From Hyphomicrobiales bacterium (lineage in GTDB: Bacteria > Pseudomonadota > Alphaproteobacteria > Rhizobiales > Rhizobiaceae): 64,000 bases of DNA. Below the pieces are notes generated by a model that saw only the letters and a program-made list of their open reading frames with translations, did no database searches and was not told where the DNA came from. Location of the stretch: assembly GCA_900489925.1 (NCBI GenBank), contig UEHQ01000050.1, positions 1 to 64,000 of the forward strand. Direction: 5' to 3'. Positions 8,208 through 16,931 of this stretch are shown one piece after another (position 1 is the stretch's first letter; every line of letters begins with the position of its first letter). The position numbers were made by a program, and so were the translations under genes.

Positions 8208-10370
8208 ATGCTGAACGTAGCGCTAGAAACGACCAGCGGAACGCCGCTCCAGACCTTCAAGGCGGCTTTCAAGTCCGTGGCCGCATTCTACGGCCGACCA
8301 AGCTCCGATACGGTTCTCTTCTCCGGTCTGCCGGATGAAGTGACCGAATCCTTGGATGGTGACGACGTCGAACGGATGGCCGAGCGCATCGGCCTCCAGG
8401 TCATCAAGCATAACGAGCGCGATTGCCGGCTCGGCAATTTCGATTGTCCGGCGATCGTAGCCTTTGGCGACGGCGGCGTTCTGCCGTTGCTGGAGGTGGC
8501 CGAGGACGGCTCCTACATCATCGACATCGTGCCGATCGCCGGTAGCGCGATCCGGCTGACGCGGGACGAATTCGTCGCGCTGCGGCCGCAGACAGCCTTT
8601 GCCTTCACCCTCTACTACCAGAACGCTTCGGAAGAGGCGCTGGTCGGCAATGCGGTCGAGATCGAAAAGCGGCATTGGCTGGCAACGACGCTGGCACCTT
8701 ACTGGCGCACCTACATCCGCGTCATGGTCGCGGCGCTGTTCATCAACCTGATCGCGCTGGGATCTCCGCTGTTTACGATGAACGTCTATGATCGCGTTCT
8801 TCCCAACAAGGCCATTCCGACGCTCTGGGTGCTGGCGGCCGGCATTTCGATGGCCTACATCTTCGATTTCCTGCTGAAGACGGCGCGATCTTCCTTGATC
8901 GACTATGCCGGGCGCAAGGCGGACCTGCGCCTGTCGCAGATGCTGTTCGACAAGGTTCTGAACTCGACACTGGCGTCCCGACCGTTGTCGACCGGCGAAT
9001 ATGCCAACCGCATCACACAGTACGAGTTCGTTCGTGAATTCTTTACCTCGAACACGATCGGCGTCCTGATCGACAGCCTCTTCGTCTTCGTCTTCCTGGC
9101 GGTGATCTATCTGATTTCCGGCTGGCTGGTGGTCATTCCCGCAGTTGCCTTCGTGCTTTCCGTGATCATCGGCCTTTACGCTCAGGCCAAGATCGGCAAG
9201 CGCATGGCCGCCGCCGCCAACGAAGCCTCGCGCCGCCAGTCGCTGCTGGTTGAAACGATTTCGACCATCGAGACGCTGAAGAGCCTGCGGGCGGAAGCCA
9301 CCATGCTGCGCCGCTGGCAGGAGCTCACGAAGTATTCGAGCCGCACCAGCGAGGAAATCAAGCACATCTCGACGAACGCCATCAACATGACGATGTTCGT
9401 TCAGCAGATGGTAAGCGTCCTCATCGTGATCGCCGGCACCTACGAGTTTTCCGAGGGTCGCATTGCCATGGGCGCGATCGTTGCGACCGTGATGCTGGCA
9501 AGCCGTGCCGGCGCGCCGCTCGGCCAGATCGCCATGACGCTGGCACGTTTCCGCCAGGCCACGATGTCGTTGCGGATCCTGGACAAGATCATGGAGCAGC
9601 CGGACGATCGTCCGTCGACCGTCGGTTTCGTCAATCGCGAGATCACCCGTGGCGCCTTTAGCTTCCAGGACGTGTCGTTCCAGTATCCTGGTTCCGACTA
9701 TCCCGTCATCAACAAGCTGTCCTTCAACGTTGCGCCGGGTGAGCGGATCGGGATTATCGGCCGTATCGGCTCCGGCAAGACCACGCTCGGACGCCTGCTC
9801 GATGGCCTGTTTGCGCCTTCCGGCGGCCGCGTCATGATCGACGGCGTCGATATCCGCCAGTATCACATGGCCGAGGTGCGGTCCGCGGTTGCGGTTGCCG
9901 GCCAGTCGTCCGATCTCTTCTCCGGCACGGTGAAGGAGAACCTTCTGATCGGCCGGGCGGACGCGACCGATGAGGAATTGCTCGAGGTTGCGCGCATGAC
10001 CGGCGTCGACGAGTTCGTCGGCAATCATCCGCGCGGTTTCGATATGCCGGTTGGCGAGCGCGGGACCAATCTCTCCAGCGGCCAGAAACAGGCGCTGACG
10101 ATTGCGCGCCTGCTGCTGACAAAGCCGAAGATCGTCTTTCTGGACGAGCCGTCCGGCGCGATGGACCTTGCGACCGAGCGCCACCTGATCAACCGTCTGT
10201 CCAAGGCCTTCAACCGTGACACGACGCTTCTGATCGCCACGCACCGCTACAGCATGCTTGAACTGGTGGATCGCCTGATCGTTGTCGACAAGGGACGCAT
10301 CATCGCCGACGGACCGAAGCAGGCCGTCATCGAAGCGATGCAGCGCAAGCCCGCGGGGCAACCGAAATGA
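8208..10370 (+). CDS. LapB/HlyB-type ABC exporter with inactive C39-like domain
   Basis: 720 residues. The N-terminal 1-130 matches the C39-like domain of RTX exporters; the catalytic cysteine region of true C39 peptidases is not evident, so it should bind rather than cleave substrate. Membrane helices span about 165-440. The nucleotide-binding domain has Walker A GRIGSGKT (about 518-525), an ABC signature LSSGQ (about 622, serine in place of the usual glycine) and Walker B IVFLDEPS (about 642). This is the organisation of LapB, the inner-membrane ATPase that energises export of LapA-type adhesins. Its stop overlaps the next ATG by four bases (ATGA), which suggests translational coupling with the adaptor. 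Confidence 0.92.
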   Translation: MLNVALETTSGTPLQTFKAAFKSVAAFYGRPSSDTVLFSGLPDEVTESLDGDDVERMAERIGLQVIKHNERDCRLGNFDCPAIVAFGDGGVLPLLEVAEDGSYIIDIVPIAGSAIRLTRDEFVALRPQTAFAFTLYYQNASEEALVGNAVEIEKRHWLATTLAPYWRTYIRVMVAALFINLIALGSPLFTMNVYDRVLPNKAIPTLWVLAAGISMAYIFDFLLKTARSSLIDYAGRKADLRLSQMLFDKVLNSTLASRPLSTGEYANRITQYEFVREFFTSNTIGVLIDSLFVFVFLAVIYLISGWLVVIPAVAFVLSVIIGLYAQAKIGKRMAAAANEASRRQSLLVETISTIETLKSLRAEATMLRRWQELTKYSSRTSEEIKHISTNAINMTMFVQQMVSVLIVIAGTYEFSEGRIAMGAIVATVMLASRAGAPLGQIAMTLARFRQATMSLRILDKIMEQPDDRPSTVGFVNREITRGAFSFQDVSFQYPGSDYPVINKLSFNVAPGERIGIIGRIGSGKTTLGRLLDGLFAPSGGRVMIDGVDIRQYHMAEVRSAVAVAGQSSDLFSGTVKENLLIGRADATDEELLEVARMTGVDEFVGNHPRGFDMPVGERGTNLSSGQKQALTIARLLLTKPKIVFLDEPSGAMDLATERHLINRLSKAFNRDTTLLIATHRYSMLELVDRLIVVDKGRIIADGPKQAVIEAMQRKPAGQPK

Positions 10371-11656
10371 TCAACAAGGACGATCACCCACCGTTGCTGG
10401 CGCGCTGGATCCTGGCGCTGGTGGCGCTTGTTATCGCGAGCTTCATTGCCTGGGCAGCCATCGCCGACGTCAACGAGATCGCTCGCGGCGAAGGCAAGGT
10501 CATTCCGGTTTCGAAGACGCAGATCATTCAAGCGTCGGAACCGGGCGTCGTGCAGCAGATTGCCGTCGTGCTTGGCCAGGTCGTGCGCAAGGGGCAGCTC
10601 CTCGTACAGCTCGACAACACGACCACGACGTCATCGCTCGGCGAATCCGTGGCCAAGGCGAGGGCGCTTGGCGCCAAGGTCGCGCGCCTGAAGCTGGAAG
10701 AAGCGGGTGATTACGAATCCCCCTTCGTCTGCCCGGCCGAGATCCTGTCCGTCGCCAAGGATGTGTGCGCCAACGAAACGCAGCTCCTCGCCGCAGATCG
10801 CGCCAGCTACAAGAACAAGCTCGGCGTGCTGCAGGAACGCGTACGCCAGCGCGAGAACGAACTGAACGAAGCACACGCCAATATCGATCGGCTGGTGCAG
10901 AATATCGACGGCGCACAGCGCCAGTACGATCTCATCAGCCCGCTGGCCAAGAAGAAGCTGGTTGCCGAGACGGAAGTCCTGAAGACCGAGCGCGATCTCA
11001 CGGACCAGCAGGGCCAGCTGAAGGTTTATCAGGAAAGCCTCGATCGCCTGCAGGCGGCCGTGCAGGAAGCAAAGCTGCAGCTGGGCGATCTGGCGCTGGA
11101 ACTGCGCCAGCAGGCGTTGACCGACAAGGCGCAGGCGCTTGCCGAGCTCTCGGTGGTCGATGAGACAATTCGCGGCGCATCCGATCGCGTCAAGCGCACC
11201 GATATCCGTTCGCCGGTCGATGGCATCGTCAACACGCTCGAGGTCAATACCATCGGCGCCTATGTCGATCCCGGCCGCGTCATTGCGGGGATCGTTCCGA
11301 CCGCCGATACATTGCTGGTCGAAGCGAAGATCTCTCCGCGTGACGTTGCCTTCGTGCGCCGCGGTCAGAAGGCCGTGGTCAAGATCACTGCTTACGACTT
11401 CTCGATCTTCGGCGGCCTTGAAGGCGTTGTCGAAAACATCTCCGCCGACAGTTTGGTCGAGAAGGAGAAGGGTGAGACCTACTACCTCGTACAGGTCAAG
11501 ACCGATCGCTCCGAGCTGGAGCGCAACGGCAAGTCCTATCCGATCATCCCGGGCATGGTCGCGTCGGTCGAAATCATGACCGGCAACAAGACCGTGCTCA
11601 GCTACCTCATGAAGCCGATCAACAAGGCGCGCACCGAAGCGCTCACGGAGCGGTAA
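10367..11656 (+). CDS. HlyD/LapC-family membrane fusion protein
   Basis: 429 residues. A short cytoplasmic N-terminus, one transmembrane helix (about 12-32), a lipoyl/barrel-sandwich half, a long coiled-coil hairpin (about 95-270) and a C-terminal beta-barrel with the type I secretion adaptor consensus (DIRSPVDGIVN; GMVASVEIMTGNKTVLSYL). It would bridge the ABC exporter and the TolC-like channel. The ATG overlaps the stop of the exporter gene by four bases and its own stop abuts the next ATG, so the operon is tightly coupled. Confidence 0.92.
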   Translation: MINKDDHPPLLARWILALVALVIASFIAWAAIADVNEIARGEGKVIPVSKTQIIQASEPGVVQQIAVVLGQVVRKGQLLVQLDNTTTTSSLGESVAKARALGAKVARLKLEEAGDYESPFVCPAEILSVAKDVCANETQLLAADRASYKNKLGVLQERVRQRENELNEAHANIDRLVQNIDGAQRQYDLISPLAKKKLVAETEVLKTERDLTDQQGQLKVYQESLDRLQAAVQEAKLQLGDLALELRQQALTDKAQALAELSVVDETIRGASDRVKRTDIRSPVDGIVNTLEVNTIGAYVDPGRVIAGIVPTADTLLVEAKISPRDVAFVRRGQKAVVKITAYDFSIFGGLEGVVENISADSLVEKEKGETYYLVQVKTDRSELERNGKSYPIIPGMVASVEIMTGNKTVLSYLMKPINKARTEALTER

Positions 11657-12316
11657 ATGCTGATTGCCAAGCCAGGCAGTAACGCAGCATCCGATATTGA
11701 ACCGGTCGAGGAGTCGTTGCCGGCGATCGACGCGGAAGAGATCGAGCCGCGTTTCCGCGCCGTGGTCGGGCGAGGGGGCGAGCGTCGCGGTATCCGTCTC
11801 GAGCGGATCTATTGGGATGGCCTTGGCCGCATGTCGACGGCTGGCAAGATGTCGACGGCGGATCTGGTGCAATACACCGCATCGCAGATGCCGGAATCTG
11901 GCAATCTCGCCTCGCTGCTGCGCGTTCTCAGCCTGAAATGGGCGCTGCGCCGGCTGGACAGTGTCGAGGATATTTCGTCGATGGCGAACGTCAACGCCAT
12001 CATCCAGGCATCGCCATCGCCGACGATCCTGCTCACGCACGACAAGAAGATCCAGCTCTTCAACGATCCCTTCCTGTCGATGCTGCGGCAGCGTCTGCCC
12101 CTCAGCGATGCCTCACAGCTCACCAAGAGCCTGCGCTTTTCCGTAGACACCCATATCGAGGAAGCGATCGAGACCTTGAACCGGAACAAGGGCAGGACGC
12201 TCAACACCGGCTTCACCATCACCGTCGGCACGCAGACGCTGAAAGGTCAGATCAATCTGGCGCTAGCGCCGACGCATGAGAAGTCGATGCTGATCGGCTA
12301 CATCTCGCGTTATTGA
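11657..12316 (+). CDS. Ribbon-helix-helix domain fused to a PAS-like domain
   Basis: 219 residues; the ATG follows the adaptor stop with no gap. Residues about 44-100 (RGIRLERIYWDGLGRMS ... NLASLLRVLSLKWAL) fit the RHH_4-type ribbon-helix-helix pattern: basic strand, FWD-like core, then an NL-S-LRV helix. Residues about 105-219 resemble a PAS fold (AIIQASPSPTILLTHDKKIQLFND, then beta-strands and GYISRY at the end). This suggests a small sensor with DNA- or protein-binding capacity, co-expressed with the secretion genes. The function is not established. A role in autoregulating the operon, or as a cytosolic accessory factor of secretion, are both possible. Confidence 0.75.
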   Translation: MLIAKPGSNAASDIEPVEESLPAIDAEEIEPRFRAVVGRGGERRGIRLERIYWDGLGRMSTAGKMSTADLVQYTASQMPESGNLASLLRVLSLKWALRRLDSVEDISSMANVNAIIQASPSPTILLTHDKKIQLFNDPFLSMLRQRLPLSDASQLTKSLRFSVDTHIEEAIETLNRNKGRTLNTGFTITVGTQTLKGQINLALAPTHEKSMLIGYISRY

Positions 12317-12355
12317 TCGGCGGCGTGGGCGTGACTGTCCGCAGGCAGATGCTCG

Positions 12356-12574
12356 CTACTTCAAGGGCTTGAAGGTCCATTTCACGACATACTTGCCACC
12401 GCGCTTGGTTTTGACTTTCGTCTTTACCTGAACCGGGCCGCCCAAGGCAGCCTCGGCCTCCTCGAAGGCCTGACGCGCCTGCGCCATGGCCGTGTGATAC
12501 GCGGTGTTGTCACGTCGGGGGCTGTCGGCCATCACCTTGAGAAGAGCGGCCATATCGGGCTTGTCGTCGGTCAT
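12356..12574 (-). CDS. Small conserved-looking hypothetical protein (72 aa)
   Basis: Charged 72-residue protein with a helical centre (AYHTAMAQARQAFEEAEAALGG) and a basic, lysine-rich beta-like tail (VKTKVKTKRGGKYVVKWTFKPLK). An AAGGAG-like site lies about 12 bases before the ATG. No family recognised. It lies convergent to the secretion operon and downstream of, on the same strand as, the LapG-like gene, 105 bases away. Confidence 0.6.
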   Translation of the reverse strand: MTDDKPDMAALLKVMADSPRRDNTAYHTAMAQARQAFEEAEAALGGPVQVKTKVKTKRGGKYVVKWTFKPLK

Positions 12575-12679
12575 GAACCGTTCGCGCTCCTTGCCGCATT
12601 GTCGGGGCTGAAACCGATGGGTTCAATACACCAATCGACGCGCTTCGCAATCGGTCGCCGGAAGGCAAAGAGGCGTAGT

Positions 12680-13663
12680 TTAGAAGGTTACGCCTTCGCC
12701 CGGAGCCACTTTCTCGATCGGCATGGCCGATGCCATCTGGCTGCTGCCGACGCGCGACCCGTGGATGAAGCCCTTGCCGCCGGCAATCGAGTAGAGCGGC
12801 ATATAGTCTGGCAGCCTGGTGTCGGGCAGCACCTCGTCACGCATGTTGTCGAGGATAAACCGGTTGCCGTTCACCGTTACCGAGAGGATGGCATGGTAGA
12901 AATGTCGCTTCTGGTCGAATAGAACCACGACGGCCATGTCCTTGAGATCGACACCCTCGGCATGCAGCGCCGCCATCTTCAGGATTGCGAAGTCCTCGCA
13001 GTCGCCCTGCTGCCGCGCCAGTGTTTCGGTTGGCGTCGCCCAGTAGTCGGCGACCTTGTAGGTGTCGATGTCGCGGCTGTAGCGGATCGTGTGATTGACC
13101 GTGGTGTTTACCGCATTCATCTTGTCGCGGATCGATGCCGCGGAGGTCTTCACGAAGGCCGCCTTGATGGCGACGACGGCATTGGAGCACTTGCCGGCGC
13201 TGCAGTTGATTGCGGTGCCATCGTTCATCTCGGCCAGCGAAGGCGCAAGCCGCTTGAGCGCTGCGAGGCGCTTGAACGGGATCGCGACAGATCCGAACAC
13301 CGCGGTATCGCTCGGCGTCGGCGCGATCGAAGGACGCGCAGCGGGCGCCGTCATCGTAGCGGTTTCCCTCGACCATCCAGCAGGCGCAGGCTCTAGCGAT
13401 TGTGTCAGAGCGGCCGTTTTCACAGCGTCGATGGTGCTGGCGATGGAGCGCCCTGCGAGGCTGAGCATCGCGGCGAAGCCGCCGATACTGGCGCTCTGCG
13501 CAAGGTTGCTGATAGCGTTCGACGAAGTAGAAAGAAAGTACGATCCGCCAGAAAATTGCGTATCGTAAAGTGTAGATGCCGACGAGGTTGATGGAATGAA
13601 AGAAGAAAATGCCGAAATGAATGCAATTGCGGCAAATGTCTTTGTTTTTATTCTTTTTGCCAT
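12680..13663 (-). CDS. LapG-type periplasmic transglutaminase-like cysteine protease (BTLCP)
   Basis: 327 residues with an N-terminal signal peptide (MAKRIK, hydrophobic to about 22, SSA-S near 29). The C-terminal half is a bacterial transglutaminase-like cysteine proteinase domain with all three catalytic residues: C222 in QGDCEDFA, H257 in FYHAILSV and D272 in FILDNM. LapG of Pseudomonas cleaves the N-terminal retention module of the LapA adhesin and is held inactive by LapD when c-di-GMP is high. Proximity to the RTX adhesin and its exporter argues for the same role here; no lapD-like gene is in the window. Compared with LapG (about 230 residues) there is an extra Ala/Thr/Ser-rich linker of some 80 residues between signal and catalytic domain. 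The ATG has GGAGAA 10 bases upstream. Confidence 0.85.
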   Translation of the reverse strand: MAKRIKTKTFAAIAFISAFSSFIPSTSSASTLYDTQFSGGSYFLSTSSNAISNLAQSASIGGFAAMLSLAGRSIASTIDAVKTAALTQSLEPAPAGWSRETATMTAPAARPSIAPTPSDTAVFGSVAIPFKRLAALKRLAPSLAEMNDGTAINCSAGKCSNAVVAIKAAFVKTSAASIRDKMNAVNTTVNHTIRYSRDIDTYKVADYWATPTETLARQQGDCEDFAILKMAALHAEGVDLKDMAVVVLFDQKRHFYHAILSVTVNGNRFILDNMRDEVLPDTRLPDYMPLYSIAGGKGFIHGSRVGSSQMASAMPIEKVAPGEGVTF

Positions 13664-13673
13664 TGGGCGTAAG

Positions 13674-13691
13674 TTCTCCGTGATGGGAGAA
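13674..13691 (-). promoter_or_regulatory. Hairpin covering the ribosome binding site of the LapG-like gene
   Basis: On the minus strand TTCTCC (13691-13686), a 6-base loop and GGAGAA (13679-13674) form a perfect short stem. The second arm is the Shine-Dalgarno of the LapG-like gene, so the stem would hide it. Short stem; the effect is inferred. Confidence 0.35.
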
Positions 13692-13893
13692 ATGTACCGA
13701 ACGGCTATAAATATGAGGTTTGGAAGCGTGGATAAGTTTGAACGAAATTAGATGTTCAAAAAAGCAGAAAATTTTAGTGTTTCCATCAACCAAGTTTGGG
13801 TGAAGGGTTTGCTTTCGCGCAACGCCTGTGCAGATATGAAATCAAGAAATGGCCGCTGCAGGTGGCGAAAATACCGTGGGGGAAACAGTGACA

Positions 13894-15135
13894 GTGCATT
13901 GGAACGCGCGCGCGCGACATTCGCATGGTTTACAGCAGGCACGGCAGGTGTCGCCATTTTCCATCGGCAGGGCAACGCAAAGACTGAAGCGAGCAGTGGC
14001 GCTTTTGGTCGTCGTCTCCTGTGGCGCGCTGGCTGCATGCCAGTCCGACGTCGACAGTATCGCCAAGAACGTCAAGACCAACGATGTCAAACCGCCGTCC
14101 ACGGAGGTCGAAGAGTCTTTCGGGGAGAACGGGGCCGAGATCACGCTGCTGATGCAGAAGGGGCCGAGCGGGCTTTTTGAAGGGCCGTCGCGCGATATTC
14201 GCGATGCAGCCGGCTTGAGCGTCGGCGAACTCGGCGGCAACCAGGCTTTCGTCAAGGTCGTGGACGCCACCGGCGGCGCCGCGGGCGTTCAGGCGGCGGT
14301 TGCCGCGGCCAAGGCGCGAAACTCCGCCTTGCTTGTCAGCTACGCCCCGCCAGCCGTTACCGCAGCGATCGCCGCCACGCCGTCCGATCAGCGCCCGCCG
14401 CTGATCAATCTCGGTGCACCGGTGCCGTCCACCGCTGGCAATGTCTATAATCTGGTGTCCGACGAGATCGACAGCGCCATCGAGGGCATGCGCGCGGCTT
14501 TCGCCAGTGGCCACAAGAAGGTGATGGTTTTCGCGCAGAAGGACTTTCCGCAAGGCGGCGAGATTAGGCTGGCGGATACCGTTCGCGCTGCCGGCGGCAC
14601 CTTTGTCGGTATCACCCGCTACGACCTGACGGATGCCTCCGCGGCCGACGCCGCGCAGCGAAGCAAGCCGATGCTGGCGACGGCCGATACCGTGGTCATT
14701 CTCGGGCGCACGGCGATTGCAACGACGGTCGAAGGCGCGATCAAGGCTGGCGGCCAGCCGGGTCTCAATTTCATCGGCACGAGCGCGTGGCCGCCGCAGG
14801 CCTATGCCGAGTCGACGGCGAACGGCACACTGATCGCGATGGTCGAGCCGGAAGGGGCCTCGCTCATCGCGGACCGCTACCAGCGCCACTACAAGCGGCC
14901 GCTCTCCACCGATGCGGCGTATGGCTATGATGCAGTCGCCATCGCCTCGGGCATCATCCGGACCAAGGGAGCCGAAGGCCTGAACGCCCAGAACCTGACG
15001 AACAAGGTCGGTTTCCGCGGCGTCACCGGTCTGTTCAGGTTGACGCCCAACGGGCTCGTCGAGCGCCGGCTCAGCCTGTACACGATCAGCGGCGGCAAGC
15101 TTAACCTGCTGTCGGCTGCTCCCGTATCGTTCTGA
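13894..15135 (+). CDS. Periplasmic substrate-binding-fold lipoprotein (LivK/LpoA-like)
   Basis: About 413 residues from the GTG at 13894, chosen because GGGGGAA (13878-13884) lies 9 bases upstream; an in-frame ATG at 13849 and a GTG at 13888 are alternatives. A basic n-region and hydrophobic core end in a lipobox (GALAAC) with the lipidated cysteine about 60 residues from the ATG at 13849. The mature part is a type 1 periplasmic binding fold: EITLLMQKGPSGLF, repeated Rossmann-like segments, and a late YGYDAVAIAS motif shared by branched-chain amino-acid binding proteins and penicillin-binding-protein activators of the LpoA type. No permease genes are adjacent, so the ligand and role (solute capture or control of cell-wall synthesis) stay open. 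Confidence 0.75.
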   Translation: MHWNARARHSHGLQQARQVSPFSIGRATQRLKRAVALLVVVSCGALAACQSDVDSIAKNVKTNDVKPPSTEVEESFGENGAEITLLMQKGPSGLFEGPSRDIRDAAGLSVGELGGNQAFVKVVDATGGAAGVQAAVAAAKARNSALLVSYAPPAVTAAIAATPSDQRPPLINLGAPVPSTAGNVYNLVSDEIDSAIEGMRAAFASGHKKVMVFAQKDFPQGGEIRLADTVRAAGGTFVGITRYDLTDASAADAAQRSKPMLATADTVVILGRTAIATTVEGAIKAGGQPGLNFIGTSAWPPQAYAESTANGTLIAMVEPEGASLIADRYQRHYKRPLSTDAAYGYDAVAIASGIIRTKGAEGLNAQNLTNKVGFRGVTGLFRLTPNGLVERRLSLYTISGGKLNLLSAAPVSF

Positions 15136-15163
15136 GAGCCGCGGCGCCTGCGCGCCGCAGCTC
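15136..15163. terminator. GC-rich hairpin between convergent genes
   Basis: GCGGCGC, loop CTGC, GCGCCGC (15141-15158), extended by GAGC/GCTC after one mismatch. It fills the 33-base gap between two convergent genes. No T-tract, so termination strength is uncertain. Confidence 0.55.
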
Positions 15164-15168
15164 CATTC

Positions 15169-16695
15169 TCATGACAGCAAAGCGGCCGAGGCGAAAAAGC
15201 TCTCCGGGCTCTCCACCTCGATCAGCTTCTTTCGTTCGATCATCCAGAAGCGATTGCCGACGTTGCGGATGAACCGGCGGTCATGCGACACCAGCAGGCA
15301 GCTCGCCTGATGCGCCGTCAGCTCGGCCTCCAGCGCCTCCTGGCCTTCGATATCGAGATGGTTCGTCGGTTCGTCGAGCAGGTAGAAGTTCGGATTGGTG
15401 AGCCGAAGCGCCAGCATGCCAAGCCGAGCCTTCTGTCCGCCTGAAAGCCGTCCGACCGGCTTGTCCTGCATCTCGATCGTCATGCCGGCTCCGGCCAGAA
15501 GTGAGCGGGCGCGTTGATCGCCGATATCGAAGCGCCGGGTGATCGTTCGCATCGGCGTTTCGCTGTCGATCAGGTCGGCCAGCGCCTGATCGCCATAGCC
15601 AAGCACCAGCGAAGGCGTCGCCTTGATGCCGGCCTGAGCTGTATCCGCCCCCGATATGACCGCACGCAACATGGCGACGAGCCGGCTCTTTCCGACCCCG
15701 TTGGCGCCGAGCAGAACGATGCGGTCGCCCTGGCAGATGAACTGCTTTCCCGTGCGGAACAGGGGCGTGCCGTCCGGTGTTGAAACCGTCGCATCATCGA
15801 GCGTCACCAGCACCTTGGCATGCGTGCCGCTGTTGGTGAGGCGGATCGCGCCGGACGAGCGCTCGAGATGCGCGGGCTTTGCCGCGCCTTCGAGCTTTTC
15901 GGCCCGCTGCTTCAGCTGCTTGGTCTTCACGACAAGCAGGTCGCTGCCGGAGTTGATGCCGATGTTGTTGAGCTTGGCTGCTTGCTGGCGAAGCTGCTGC
16001 GCGGTCTTCATGTCGCGCTGGTAGCGCCGCTCGTCCGAGGCATCGGCCTCGTCGAGCGCATCGCGTGCCTCCGTGTAGCGCAGCGCGAAGACGGCGGATT
16101 GCTCCGGGCGCAGGAAGAGTGTCCTGTTGGTCGTCGCATCCAGAAAGGCGCGGTCGTGGCTGGAAATGATCACCGGCACGTCGCGCGGCAGTCCGTTCAT
16201 CCATTCCTCGAGCCGCGCGATCTTGCCGAGATCGAGATGGTTGGTCGGCTCGTCCAGCAACAGCACGTCCGGCTCGGTTACCCAGACACGGGCAAGCATC
16301 GCAAGTCGCTGCCAGCCGCCGCTCAGCTGCCCGACAGCGCGCTCCCGCAGGTCTTCCGGGACCTCGAGCGATTCAAGCGCGACATCGACACGCCAGCCTT
16401 CATGCATCTGCTGGTCGGCAGGCAGTGCCTGCAGCACTGCTTCGTGGAAGGACAGCGGGAGGAGGGCAGGCGGCATATCCTGCTCGACATGGCCAACCGT
16501 CAAGCCACGTGCGCGGGTCACGTCGCCCTGGGTCGGTTCAAGCGTGCCGGCAAGGCAACGCAGCAATGTCGACTTGCCGCGCCCATTGGCGGCAACAAGT
16601 CCGATCCGATCACCGGCGCCTACCGCGAGATTGAGTTTGGAAAACAGCGTCGTGCCAAGGGTGACGCCAAGGTTGCGGATATTGATGAGAGTCAT
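15169..16695 (-). CDS. ABC-F family ATPase (two ABC domains, no membrane domain)
   Basis: 508 residues. Two tandem ATPase domains: Walker A AANGRGKST near residue 35 with signature LSGGWQR, and second Walker A GANGVGKSR with signature LSGGQKAR. Both Walker B motifs read LLDEPTNHLD, the hallmark of ABC-F proteins. The charged inter-domain linker (about 210-270) is where ABC-F proteins contact the ribosomal tRNA sites. Members act on the ribosome as translation factors or antibiotic-resistance factors rather than transporters. The second Walker A ends in arginine rather than serine/threonine, an unusual choice. It is preceded by a leader region with a short ORF and hairpins. Confidence 0.88.
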   Translation of the reverse strand: MTLINIRNLGVTLGTTLFSKLNLAVGAGDRIGLVAANGRGKSTLLRCLAGTLEPTQGDVTRARGLTVGHVEQDMPPALLPLSFHEAVLQALPADQQMHEGWRVDVALESLEVPEDLRERAVGQLSGGWQRLAMLARVWVTEPDVLLLDEPTNHLDLGKIARLEEWMNGLPRDVPVIISSHDRAFLDATTNRTLFLRPEQSAVFALRYTEARDALDEADASDERRYQRDMKTAQQLRQQAAKLNNIGINSGSDLLVVKTKQLKQRAEKLEGAAKPAHLERSSGAIRLTNSGTHAKVLVTLDDATVSTPDGTPLFRTGKQFICQGDRIVLLGANGVGKSRLVAMLRAVISGADTAQAGIKATPSLVLGYGDQALADLIDSETPMRTITRRFDIGDQRARSLLAGAGMTIEMQDKPVGRLSGGQKARLGMLALRLTNPNFYLLDEPTNHLDIEGQEALEAELTAHQASCLLVSHDRRFIRNVGNRFWMIERKKLIEVESPESFFASAALLS

Positions 16696-16781
16696 GATCT
16701 TGCCCTGGTCTTCCGAACAGCATCGCAGCGAGGGCCTCGGCCATCATCGCGCGTATGCTTGTGCTCGGTGGGTGAAAGTAA

Positions 16782-16811
16782 ATGCAGGCGAGCGACGGCT
16801 CGGTTCTGCAT
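16782..16811 (-). promoter_or_regulatory. Terminator-like hairpin in the leader of the ABC-F gene
   Basis: Two-part stem: ATGCAG/CTGCAT outside and CGAGC/GCTCG inside, with a 4-base loop, followed on the minus strand by TTACTTTC. It lies between the short leader ORF and the ABC-F start (16695). It could be an attenuator; the T-tract is weak. Confidence 0.45.
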
Positions 16812-16859
16812 AGCCACGAGGGGCAGACCAGGAAGAGATTTGCGAGAAACGGTCTCTGG

Positions 16860-16931
16860 TCAGCCCTGCAAACGCATTTGCAGGGCGTTGATCGGGCCAC
16901 GCTGGCGATTAAAACGGAAATATGTCGTCAC
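16860..16931 (-). CDS. Short leader ORF (23 aa) upstream of ABC-F gene
   Basis: GTG start with a very strong Shine-Dalgarno, AAAGGAGGG (16946-16938), 6 bases upstream. The peptide begins MTTYFRFNRQRGP and ends LQMRLQG. The end of the ORF is itself a perfect 10-bp hairpin (GCCCTGCAAA, 4-base loop, TTTGCAGGGC; 16863-16886). It stands alone between the 128-aa gene ending at 16985 and the ABC-F start at 16695. A regulatory leader peptide is the simplest reading, because ABC-F genes in other bacteria are often controlled by leader-peptide attenuation. It could also be a small functional protein. Confidence 0.55.
   Translation of the reverse strand: MTTYFRFNRQRGPINALQMRLQG
16863..16886. repeat. 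Perfect 10-bp inverted repeat
   Basis: GCCCTGCAAA, CGCA, TTTGCAGGGC. It coincides with the last codons of the 23-aa leader ORF, so a ribosome on the ORF would melt it. No T-tract on either side. Confidence 0.8.

Noticed and set aside
8223..10361. 712-codon minus-strand ORF opposite the ABC exporter
   Set aside because: Full-length antisense shadow with low-complexity composition; the plus strand has a complete LapB-type protein.
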